This document shows positions 1-9,300 of a stretch of 14,478 bases of DNA, in pieces. Numbering within the stretch: the first letter of the stretch is position 1; the number at the start of each line of letters is the position of its first letter. The translations under genes were made by a program, and so were the position numbers. Under the pieces are notes generated by a model. That model worked only from the letters and a program-made list of their open reading frames with translations, was not told the origin of the DNA and searched no databases. The DNA comes from JANLSE01 sp038214135 (GTDB lineage Bacteria > Chloroflexota > Chloroflexia > Chloroflexales > Roseiflexaceae), in contig JBBQSD010000148.1 in NCBI GenBank assembly GCA_038214135.1, positions 1-14,478 of the forward strand, written 5' to 3'.

Positions 1-698
1 ATCCAGCAGAAGAACATCCCTATGTGATCAATCTCAGCGGTGTCACCATACGCCCCGACTCATTGGCGGTTTTTCAGGTGATGGCCAAAAGCATGACACA
101 GCAAATGCACACGATTCTGGCACCTCAGTCAACCACGAGACTAATCAAGAACCTTGCTGTCTTTGCGCTGGCCCCTATGCCCTTGTTAGTGCATCTTGGC
201 TATTTGCTTGGTGATATACAATGTGTCGATCTGTACCAGCGCCACCGTGATCAGCAGGATTGGACATGGCGGCAGCAGGAGGAAGCTGATGCATTCTATG
301 AAATCCACGAACCCCAAGCTCTGTTGAACGATACAGATAAAATTGCACTGGTGGTATCGGTGAGTGAGGAGGTCAGCCGTGCGAGAGTTGTAGCTACCCT
401 TGGCGGCGATCCCCTCATCTACGAGATACGCACTGGTTGTCCAAGTCGAGACTTCTTGCGCTCGCGTAAGCGCCTTGAGCTTTTTGGATATGAGGTGCGC
501 AAGATGCTTTTCATGCTGCGCAACAAACATCCGCACAATGAGACGATTCACCTTTTCGCTGCGGTGCCTGCACCAATGGCAGTTGAGTTCGGTCGCAATC
601 TGAAGGATTTCGACGCACCTTACTTGGTGTATGAGTATGTCAAGACGAAACGAGCATTCATTCCAGCACTTATGGTCAATGAGCCTACAGGAGAATGA
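1..698 (+). CDS. SAVED-domain protein, C-terminal part (5' end outside window)
   Basis: The reading frame is open to the left edge (first full codon at 3). The GTG at 24 is therefore probably internal and the true start lies outside. The visible ~231 residues match the SAVED fold, which in CBASS and some type III CRISPR systems binds cyclic oligonucleotide second messengers and activates a fused or partner effector. Sequence signs are an early VINLSGVTIRPDS strand, a hydrophobic strand IALVVSVS, and the hallmark IHLFAAVPAPMAVEFGR at 546-596 followed by a VYEYV strand. In known proteins an N-terminal effector (endonuclease, TIR, Lon-like protease or membrane helices) precedes SAVED; here that part is not visible. 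The stop overlaps the next start (ATGA), so the gene is the first visible member of a translationally coupled unit with the small protein and the HEPN protein. SAVED assignment is by recognised motif; ligand and effector are unknown. Confidence 0.82.
   Translation, partial: PAEEHPYVINLSGVTIRPDSLAVFQVMAKSMTQQMHTILAPQSTTRLIKNLAVFALAPMPLLVHLGYLLGDIQCVDLYQRHRDQQDWTWRQQEEADAFYEIHEPQALLNDTDKIALVVSVSEEVSRARVVATLGGDPLIYEIRTGCPSRDFLRSRKRLELFGYEVRKMLFMLRNKHPHNETIHLFAAVPAPMAVEFGRNLKDFDAPYLVYEYVKTKRAFIPALMVNEPTGE
689..693 (+). promoter_or_regulatory. Shine-Dalgarno AGGAG deciding the start of the small middle gene
   Basis: AGGAG ends only one base before the ATG at 695, which is too close, but seven bases before the ATG at 701. 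The second ATG (MSEPRLF) is therefore the better start. The site lies inside the last codons of the SAVED gene, consistent with coupled translation. Confidence 0.55.
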
Positions 699-700
699 TC

Positions 701-964
701 ATGAGCGAACCGCGCCTATTCTCTCTGGAGCGGCGGATTGACGAAAGTGGCATCAGCGGCACAGGCCGCGTGATCGACGGAGTAGTGTTTCACACAGGTC
801 AAGTTGTTATCTGCTGGCGAACAGATGTTAACAATGAAAAGCCCGGTTATAGTAGCATTGCGATTTATCCATCTTGGGAAGCCTTTGCCCATATTCATAT
901 CACGCCACACTCGGTAGGGGCAATGGAAATTCGCTTTGCAGATGGATATGACACTCCCGAATGA
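701..964 (+). CDS. Small uncharacterised protein between SAVED and HEPN genes
   Basis: An 87-residue soluble protein (89 if the ATG at 695 is used). I do not recognise a named family. From memory it resembles short actinobacterial and phage hypothetical proteins with the pattern SGxGxVxDGVxFxxGxVVxxWR followed by an aromatic SWEAFAHIH stretch, which predicts a compact all-beta fold with one helix. There is no signal peptide, membrane helix or cysteine pair. It overlaps both neighbours by ATGA (695-698 and 961-964), so the three proteins are likely made in a fixed ratio and may work together, for example as an accessory, adaptor or inhibitor of the HEPN protein. That role is inference from position only. 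Confidence 0.7.
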   Translation: MSEPRLFSLERRIDESGISGTGRVIDGVVFHTGQVVICWRTDVNNEKPGYSSIAIYPSWEAFAHIHITPHSVGAMEIRFADGYDTPE

Positions 965-2229
965 CCGATACAGGGAAGTTGTCACAGCGTGCACTGATTT
1001 CGATTCACAAAAGCAATACTAAACTGACGAACAATGACCTACCACACATCAAGGGGAGTTCTATGCCTCCGACACCACCGCCGAGCTCGTGGGTTGCGCT
1101 TTTCCCATTCTCCGGCCTGCATATCCATGATGAGCCAGATATGCTGAGCACACCATTGTTTGGCGATGCAACCCTGGTCTCTCACGAAACAGTACTACGT
1201 GCGTTTCCAAAGGTGAAAGATATTGATAAGGCATCTACACATATTGCCGTATGGCGGCAGGGTATCGTCAATACGAAATGGTTTGGTGAGGATCGCAAAA
1301 ACGATGTATTTATGGCGGAGGCACAGAAACGGGCAAACGAAATTGCTGCATTACTCTCAGTATGCGTCCTTGCAACAAGTACGGATGGCAATCTCACCGG
1401 GCTTGCAAATCGCTTTGGCCACACGCAAGAACACTTCGCACTTCTCCGGCCTTCGGACGGTGATGGGATTGTTGCTATGTCCTCTGGTTCACCGATTGAG
1501 ACATTCAGTCTGCATGAGACAGAAACTCTCTTCTTGTCGAAACATGAGCTTCGCACGTTTCTCGACCAACCATTGCTCCAACATGTAACCCAAGCGATAA
1601 GCGCACAAAAATCTAAACTTGCGCCAGCACTTCGGCAAAGCATTATACAGTCGTGTTTGCGTCTTGCCAGTGCGTTTTATGAAGCATCATATACCGCTCA
1701 ACTCTTGGGGGCAATTACCAGTATCGAGATCTTGTTAACCGGTGATGAACAAGGAACAAGCTTTGATGTAAAGCAGCGTCGGCTGGGTGTGCTTCTCGGG
1801 AACGCCTTTCTTGAGAAATACGAATTCAAGAAGATATTGCAGGCACGGCATTTGTATGTGCATCAGGGCGAGAATGAAACAACCCGAAGTCAAGCGCTGA
1901 TGGCGTTGGGTGTGGCCATGTATGGCCTGTTCATCTATGCGGTTGTTGCCCAAGACATTCCCAAGAAGGATATGTTATTGACCTACCTGGATGCAATCCA
2001 ACTGACCGACAAATTGGCAGCATTCGAACTGAACCCCGGATTCCAACTGACGAGTCACTACCTTGAGCAGGTACGCCTGCAGCATACAATGCCATTCCTA
2101 ACATATGTTGATGACGTCATTGCCTTCGACAAGGATTACCATGAGCCAGCGTGGGTTCACAAACCGGCCCATTTTGAGTTTGTCGCTGGTGAACTGAACC
2201 AATGGTACAACCGCAAAGCTCAATTGTAG
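961..2229 (+). CDS. Apea-like HEPN domain protein, putative ribonuclease effector
   Basis: A 422-residue protein. The C-terminal half is helical and carries RHLYVHQGE at residues 296-304, which fits the HEPN signature R-x(4-6)-H (R296, H301). It is preceded by the AxSIEILL helix (~251-259) and the QRRLGVLLG segment (~272-280) expected of Apea-like HEPN proteins. HEPN domains are often metal-independent RNases that act when a defence or toxin system fires. The N-terminal ~220 residues are mixed alpha/beta and unassigned. The ATG at 961 overlaps the previous stop. A second in-frame ATG at 1063 (MPPTPPPSS) has a better ribosome site, giving 388 residues; I cannot decide between them. Residues ~391-422 are encoded by the antisense strand of a decayed mntH gene, so the native C-terminus was probably replaced. 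RNase activity is inferred. Confidence 0.78.
   Translation: MTDTGKLSQRALISIHKSNTKLTNNDLPHIKGSSMPPTPPPSSWVALFPFSGLHIHDEPDMLSTPLFGDATLVSHETVLRAFPKVKDIDKASTHIAVWRQGIVNTKWFGEDRKNDVFMAEAQKRANEIAALLSVCVLATSTDGNLTGLANRFGHTQEHFALLRPSDGDGIVAMSSGSPIETFSLHETETLFLSKHELRTFLDQPLLQHVTQAISAQKSKLAPALRQSIIQSCLRLASAFYEASYTAQLLGAITSIEILLTGDEQGTSFDVKQRRLGVLLGNAFLEKYEFKKILQARHLYVHQGENETTRSQALMALGVAMYGLFIYAVVAQDIPKKDMLLTYLDAIQLTDKLAAFELNPGFQLTSHYLEQVRLQHTMPFLTYVDDVIAFDKDYHEPAWVHKPAHFEFVAGELNQWYNRKAQL
1051..1058 (+). promoter_or_regulatory. Strong internal Shine-Dalgarno for alternative HEPN start at 1063
   Basis: AAGGGGAG lies four bases before the in-frame ATG at 1063, whereas the ATG at 961 has no purine-rich site just ahead and would depend on coupling to the preceding gene. 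The 34 residues between the two starts are polar and low in predicted structure. Start at 1063 is plausible, or both may be used. Confidence 0.4.
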
Positions 2230-2997
2230 CGAAAGGATGACCTGGCTGAGAATCAGGAGCTGGCCGGCACTACGTTCACCAGCGATAGCCGTAACAATAA
2301 CCGCCGGAATGATTGCGATCAGCCGCGTGATCAGCCGACGTAGCCATGGCTTGATCCGGATATCCAGGAAGCCTTCCATCACGATTTGGCCAGCTAGTGT
2401 GCCGGTAAGAGTCGAATTCTGGCCAGATGCGAGCAGGGCAATTGCGAACAGGGCGCTGGCAAATGGCACGCCAAGCATTGGTGAGAGCAGTTGGTAGGCA
2501 TCGCCAATATCGGCAACATTGGCATGGGCCGTGCCATGAAATGCCGCTGCTGCCAGGATGAGGATCGCGGCATTAATGAAGAAGGCCAGCATCAGCGCCA
2601 ATGTTGAGTCGAATGTCGCAAAGCGAATTGCAGATGCGCGCCCGGTTTCATTCCGCTCGAAGTTGCGCGTCTGGACGATACTTGAGTGTAGATACAAATT
2701 ATGCGGCATGACCGTCGCACCAAGGATTCCGATGGCAATATACAGTGCCGATGGGTTAAAGACAATCTGCGGCGATGGGAGCAGGCCACCTATGATGGCG
2801 CTAATCGATGGGTTTGAAACGATCATTTCATAGGCGAAACTTAGGCCGATCACGCCGATCAGGCCAGCAACCAGCGCTTCAATATAGCGAAACCCGCGCC
2901 GCTGAAGCAGTAAAACAACAAAGACATCGGCAGCGGTGATCAGCACACCAATCATGATTGGCAGGCCGAACAACAAATTGAGGGCAATCGCCGATCC
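2098..2997 (-). pseudogene. mntH: mntH/NRAMP Mn(II) transporter remnant, truncated at both ends
   Basis: The minus-strand frame reads as the middle of an NRAMP proton-coupled divalent metal transporter. It starts at GSAIALNLLFG (about 2997) and keeps TM4-TM10, including the QRRGFR loop after TM4, the TM6 metal-site motif MPHN at 2698-2709 followed by LYLHSS, the SGQNSTLTGTLAGQ loop, and FTSDKLKMGRFVNPRW near 2140-2180. Family members are about 410-440 residues and carry the DPGN motif in TM1. TM1-3 with that motif are absent, and the frame hits a stop at 3043-3045. Homology ends after NPRWLMVIL (about 2131); the last ten codons are not NRAMP-like and TM11 is missing. There is no internal frameshift, so truncation looks recent. 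Without TM1 it cannot transport. Its 3' end overlaps the HEPN gene antisense. Confidence 0.85.
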
Positions 2998-3326
2998 GAA
3001 TATTTTGCTTGACTCGAAAAATATTTCGTCATGCCTAAAATACTACTTGGGACGATTGGAGTCAAGTCCATCGCTTGTATGAATGGTCACAAATGGATTG
3101 CGCTTATGACACATATCTGATGAAAAATCATTCAGGCACAGTGCTTTGGTCGTTAATAGGTGCTTGATATTGATTTAACGTTCATAAGATATTCTCGCGT
3201 TATCCGTTGAAGCACGCGCCTTTGCGACTATACCGCTGACTGTCGATCAAGTGCAGGAGATTTTCTTGATCGGCATTGTTGTGTAGCATTGGCGCACGGC
3301 CAGTGTGGAGCAGGCCGTTGTGTTCT
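2998..3326. other. Intergenic region upstream of the giant secreted protein gene
   Basis: About 330 AT-richer bases with no convincing gene. Three inverted repeats are visible: AATATTTT 2999-3006 with AAAATATT 3018-3025, exactly at the mntH break; CTTGACTC 3008-3015 with GAGTCAAG 3059-3066; and CGATCAAG 3244-3251 with CTTGATCG 3265-3272, a possible 5' leader hairpin. A weak promoter candidate has TTGATA at 3164-3169 and TAAGAT at 3185-3190 (15-base spacer). None is strong enough to call alone. Confidence 0.4.
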
Positions 3327-6300
3327 ATGAGGGAGCGAGTAGAGTACTCTATGCACCAGAACCAGACACACCACGACACGCCGTTGACGAATCTTGCATT
3401 GATCGCTGCGGTTATGTTCGCCATTATTGCCGGAGCTTTTGCTGGGCCATCGCAGCGCACCAATGCCGCTGCACTTACACCAGGGAACCTGTCGCTGCTC
3501 GTGGCTGCCGCCAGTGCAAGCAACACGACAGGGAGTATTGTTGAAATCAACACGACCACTACCGGCCAGAGTGCGCTTCAGACTATCGCGCTACCTGACA
3601 CATCCTCGCTGGACTCATACCGTATGAGCGGTTCTGCGACAAGCACCGGCTATGTGTCGTTGAGCAATGATCGAACACTGCTCACATTCACTGGTGCTAA
3701 CAGCGTGACGACCGGGACGACGAATGTCAACACACTGAACCCGCGTGGAGTCTATACGATCAACGCTGCCGGTACGGTGATAAAGCAAACGACATATACT
3801 GGCGGCAGTGGCAACCAGACGCGTTCTGCCACGAGCCTCGACAATAGCGCCTGGTATATCAGCGACCAAGGCGGCCTGTACACGAATGGTTCAACCAGCG
3901 CGAGCCCCTCAGGCAATTTTCGTGCAGCAAAAAGCTTTGGCGGCACGGTCTATCTTTCTCAAGCATCCTCGACGCTCACTACGATTCAAGTCGTAATTGC
4001 GTCAGCGGCATCGGGCGGAACCGTTACCGCGCTATCCGGACTGACGAATAATGCCAGCATGCAAGATTTCTACTTGATTCAGTCCGGAGATAATGGCTCT
4101 ACCTACGACATACTGTATGTGTTGAGCGCTACAAGCAACACAATTGGTACGATCACCAAATACTCCCTCGTCTCGGGTTCTTGGACATCGAATGGCACCT
4201 ATCCAACAACCTTCGGCGGTTTTGGGCTTGCAGCTGCTGACGTTGGTGTTGGTGCGGTACTTTATTTAAGTACTGGCTCGGGTGCATTGACTGCCAATAG
4301 CGTCATCCAAGTGGTTGATGCCGCCGGTTACAACGCGCCGATAAGCGTCACGACTGCAAATAACGTGACGTTGTATACGACCGCGGCAGGAACGATTATC
4401 AAGGGGCTTGACTTTGCTCCTGTGGCATCGACCAATGCGCCGACGAGTACTGCGACGAGCACATCGACACCGACCGGTACCTCAACCGCGACGAGTACGC
4501 CAACATCCACTGCTACGGCAACCACGACCCCAGCATCAACAACGACTGTTGATCTTTCCAAGTATGTCCGGGTTGGCCGGTTCGATCTGCCCGAACCGAC
4601 CCGAACCACACCGCCGCTCAACAATTTGTTGGCTCAGGAAGCCTCGGGTGTGACATACAACTGGGATACTGACACACTGTTCATTGTTGGTGACGGTGCT
4701 AAATCGGTCACACAGGTTTCGAAGACTGGAGCCTTGATCGACACGATGACGCTGGCGCTTGGCTCCAGCCCACAAGGCACCGATTTTTATGATACAGAAG
4801 GCATCACCTATATCGGCGGCGGCCAGTTCGTGATGACGGAAGAGCGTGACCGTCAATTGGTCAAGTTCACCTATGCTGCTGGCACAACGCTGAGCAGAAG
4901 CGGTGTGCAAACCGTGAAGCTCGGCACATTTGTCGATAACATCGGACTTGAGGGCCTCTCCTACGATCCACAGACGGGTGGCTTCATCGTCGTCAAAGAG
5001 ATCACGCCCGAAGGCATCTTCCAAACGGATGTCGATTTCGCATTGGGCACGGCTTCCAATGGTTCGCCGACGACTGTGAACTCGGTCAATCTGTTTGATC
5101 CGACCCTGGCTAACTTGCTGGATTTTGCTGACGTTTTTGCGTTATCGAATCTGCCATCGTTGAGCGGGCAGCCAGCTTTTGGCAATCTGCTGGTGCTGAG
5201 CCAGGCCTCGGGCAAGATCGTCAATATTGATCGGGCCGGGAATATCTCCAGTTCGCTCCAGATCGTCGCCGATCTCGGTAGTCCATTGTCGGTTGCAGAC
5301 CAGCAACATGAAGGTCTGACTATGGACCGCAGTGGCAACCTGTATGTCGTCAGCGAGAATGGCGGTGGCGACATCGATCACCCGCAGATGTGGGTGTATG
5401 CACCATCGCTTGTTCCGAATCAGGCTCCCACCGCAGTGACACTGAACAACGCTATCACATCAATTCTGGAGAATAGCACCACCGTTGCTTCGGTCAAGGT
5501 GGCAGATATTGTCGTCACTGATGATGGATTGGGAACCAACAACCTGACGGTGACGGGAACCGATGCCAGCTTCTTCGAAATCACCAACAGTGGTTTATAT
5601 ATCAAGGCTGGCACCGTACTGGATTACGAGACCAAGACTAGCTACAGTGTTACTATCAATGTGGACGATCCAACGCTTGGCAGCAGCCCTGATGCGAGCG
5701 TGAACTTCACATTGTCGGTCACGGATGTTGTCAACGAGACGCCTGTCGTAGCTTCGGTGTTCATCTCTGAAGTGCATCCATCTGGCAGCGGTAACACATC
5801 ATATTCCGCCGATTGGTTCGAGGTGACGAATGGCGGCACCAGTGCTGTGAACATCACTGGCTGGCAGATGGACGACAACTCGAATGGTACTGGTAATGTT
5901 GCGCTGCGCGGCGTAACCAGCATTCCAGCAGGCAAATCGGCAATCTTCTTCGAGGGCACCGCCGATGGCTCCACTGATGCGACGATCATCGCCAACTTCT
6001 CGACTGCCTGGTTTGGCTCCGCAACCCCGCCAGCTGGCTTCCTGATCGGGGCATACGGCGGTTCCGGCGTGGGCCTGAGCACCGGCGGCGATTCGGTGAA
6101 TCTCTTCGATGCCACAGGCAACCGGATCACGGGTGTCAGCTTTGGTGTTGCCACCACTGGCGTTACCTTCGACAACCACGCTGGCCTCGGTAGCACCGTG
6201 CTGCCACTGCCAACCATCGCGACATTGAGTGTCGCTGGGACGAATGGCGCTTTCCTGTCTGCAAACGCGACAGAGACGGGGTCACCAGGCACCACTGGCA

Positions 6301-9300
6301 AGTTGCTGATCACCGAAGTGGCACCCTGGTCGAGTGGCAACAGCCCTGTTGCTGCCGATTGGTTCGAAGTAACCAATACGAGCGCCATAGTGGTGGATCT
6401 CACTGGCTGGAAGATGGACGACAATTCACAATCCTTCGCTGGTGCTGTGGCTTTGAATGGCATCACTAGCATCGCCCCTGGTGAGTCGGTGATATTCCTT
6501 GAATCTGCTACGCCAAGCACGACGATCAATAGCTTCCTAAGCACATGGTTCGGTGCGACCCCACCAGCTAGCCTGAAGCTCGGCAGCTACACCGGTTCAG
6601 GCGTTGGCCTGAGCGCCACAAGCGATGCAGTGAACCTGTATGACAGCAGTGGTGTGTTGCAGGCAACCGTGTTCTTCGGCGCTTCTCCTGTAGCCGCACC
6701 GTTCGCGACCTTCGATAATGCTGCTGGCCTGAACAATGCGACAATCACGCAACTGAGTGCTGTTGGCGTCAATGGTGCCTTTGTTGCGGCGAACGATGCG
6801 AATGAAATCGGCTCGCCAGGAACGGCGGTTCTCACAACCCCAACCAGCACGCCAACCCCAACCAGCACGGCGACGAGCACGCCAACGCCAACCCCAACCA
6901 GCACGGCGACGAGCACGCCAACGGCGACCGCGACCAGCACGCCAACCGCGACAAGTACGCCGACAGCAACCAATACGCCAACGGTGACAACGTGTGGTCA
7001 GCCATTCACACCGATCTATACCATCCAGGGCAGTGGCCTGGCTGTCCTATCTCCTGGCATCGTCACTACCCAGGGTGTGGTGGTTGGCGATTTCGAAACC
7101 GCTGCGGCCCTGCAGGGCTTCTATCTGCAGGATCCGACCGGCGATGGCGATCCGGCTACTTCCGATGGTATCTTCGTCTTCACTGGTACCAATCCCAGCA
7201 CGGTAGGCGCTGGCCAACTGGTGCGTGTGACCGGCTTTGCCCGTGAGCGCTTCAGCCAGACCACGCTCAACGGTTCTGACAGCAACACGGCGGTGGTGCC
7301 AGCAACTGCTATTGTTGACTGTGGCGCTGGTGTGACACCTGCTGCGGCTGAGGTGCTTCTGCCATTCTCTAGCTCCACCTATCTGGAGCGCTTTGAGGGT
7401 ATGCTGGTCAAGCTGCCCCAGGCACTGTTGATCAGCGAATACTTCAACTTCGATCAATTTGGCGAGATCGTGCTGGCGCTGCCACTGGCTGGTGAGCCAC
7501 GGCTGTTTAGCGGCACTGCGCTTGATGAGCCTGGTGCTGCTGCGCTTGCTCGTACAACTGCCAATAGTTTGCGCCGTATTACACTCGACGATGGGCGCAG
7601 CACCTCGAACCCGAACCCGGCCCGCCATCCCAATGGTGCTGATTTCACACTCAGCAACTTCTTCCGTGGCGGCGACACCGTGCAAAATACGGTGGGCGTG
7701 CTTGGCTTCGATTTCAGCCTGTATCGCATTCAGCCAACTGGCCCAGCCGATTATGTTGCGGCCAACCCGCGCCCAGCTGCGCCTGAGCCGGTGGGTGGCA
7801 GGCTGAAGGTTGGTGCTTTCAACACACTGAACTTCTTTGTGACGCTCGACTACCCGACTGGCAATCCGCTTGACAACAAGTGTGGCCCATCCAATACCCT
7901 GGAGTGCCGTGGTGCGGATTCCGACCAGCCAGACGAATTTAATCGCCAGCGAGCCAAGCTGCTTGAGGCAGTCAAGGGGATCAATGCCGATGTACTCGGC
8001 TTGAACGAGCTGGAGAACTCGACTGGTGTTGAGCCACTGGCCAATATTGTCGCTGGCCTCAACGATGCCCTTGGTGTAGGCACATACAACTATATCAATA
8101 CCGGCACCATCGGCACCGACGCAATCAAGGTTGGGTTGATCTATAAGCCGAGCAAAGTAACACCAATCGGCACATTCAAGATCCTTAATTCAAGCGTCAA
8201 CCCGAATTTCATCGATACGAAGAGCCGCCCGGTGCTGGCGCAGACCTTTGAGGAGAATGCGACCGGCGCTCGATTCACGGTTGCAGTAGCGCACCTCAAG
8301 TCGAAGGGCTCGAACTGTGTCGATGTTGGCGACCCGGATCTGCTCGATGGCCAGGGGAACTGTAGCCAGACCCGCCGCAAAGCTGCTGATGCGCTGATCA
8401 AGTGGCTTGCCGGCGACCCAACCAGCAGTGGCGATAGCGACTATATGATCGTCGGTGATCTCAATTCCTATGCGAAAGAGGACACCATCGATGAGATCCT
8501 GGCTGGCCCAGACGATGTGTTGGGCACCGCCGACGATTATACCAATCTGATCAACCAGTATCTTGGCACCTACGCCTACTCATATGTCTTCGATGGGCAG
8601 AATGGCTATCTCGACCACGCTCTTGCCAGCGCAAGCATGACAGCTCAGGTCACGGGTGCGGCTGAGTGGCATATCAATGCCGATGAGGTTGATCTCTTCG
8701 ATTACGACACAACCTTCAAGCAACCAGCCCAGGATGCGCTGTATGAGGTCAATGCCTATCGCACCTCCGATCACGATCCAGTGCTGGTTGGATTGAACCT
8801 GGCCGCTTCGACACCGACGGCCACGCCAACGCCAACATCCACCAGTACTCCAATAGCCACACCAACGGAAACGGCAACGAACACACCGACCACGACAAGT
8901 ACGCCGACGGAAACGGCAACCAGCACGCCAACATCCACCAGTACTCCAACAGCCACGCCAACGGAAACGGCAACGAACACGGCCACGGTGACAGCAACGG
9001 AGACCGAAACCAGCACGCCGACGGCAACGGCAACCAGTACACCAACGAGTACGCCAACGGCAACGGCAACCAGCACACCGACGTTGACAGCTACTGACAC
9101 GGCCACAGCAACCAGCACGCCGACGGCAACCAGCACAGCAACCAGCACGCCGACGGCAACCAGCACGCCAGCACCATCGCTCGTCAACATTCTTGGTGCC
9201 CCGAGTAGCAGTCCTGAGGGTCTACCGATTGTATTGACCACCAATGCCCTTGGGCGTGGGCGGAGCTATAACTGGGCTGTGACGAAGGATGGAGCGCCAT

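Noticed and set aside
1182..1643. A 153-codon minus-strand frame inside the HEPN gene
   Set aside because: No domain, no start signal, and opposite a gene supported by motif and operon context.
2237..2833. Plus-strand frames of 86 and 91 codons inside the mntH region
   Set aside because: They are shadows of the clear NRAMP frame on the other strand.
3200..3559. A 119-codon minus-strand frame over the giant gene's start
   Set aside because: It covers the antisense of the signal peptide region; the hydrophobic start is the complement of Ala/Thr-rich codons, with no family resemblance.
5642..6544. A 300-codon minus-strand open frame
   Set aside because: It lies opposite the lamin-tail domains of the giant gene, and its Val/Pro/Ala-rich sequence is the antisense of Thr/Ser/Gly-rich codons; no domain is visible.
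8771..9244. Minus-strand frame coding a Val-Ala-Gly repeat protein
   Set aside because: It is the antisense translation of Thr/Pro linker 3; similar artefacts occur opposite linkers 1 and 2.
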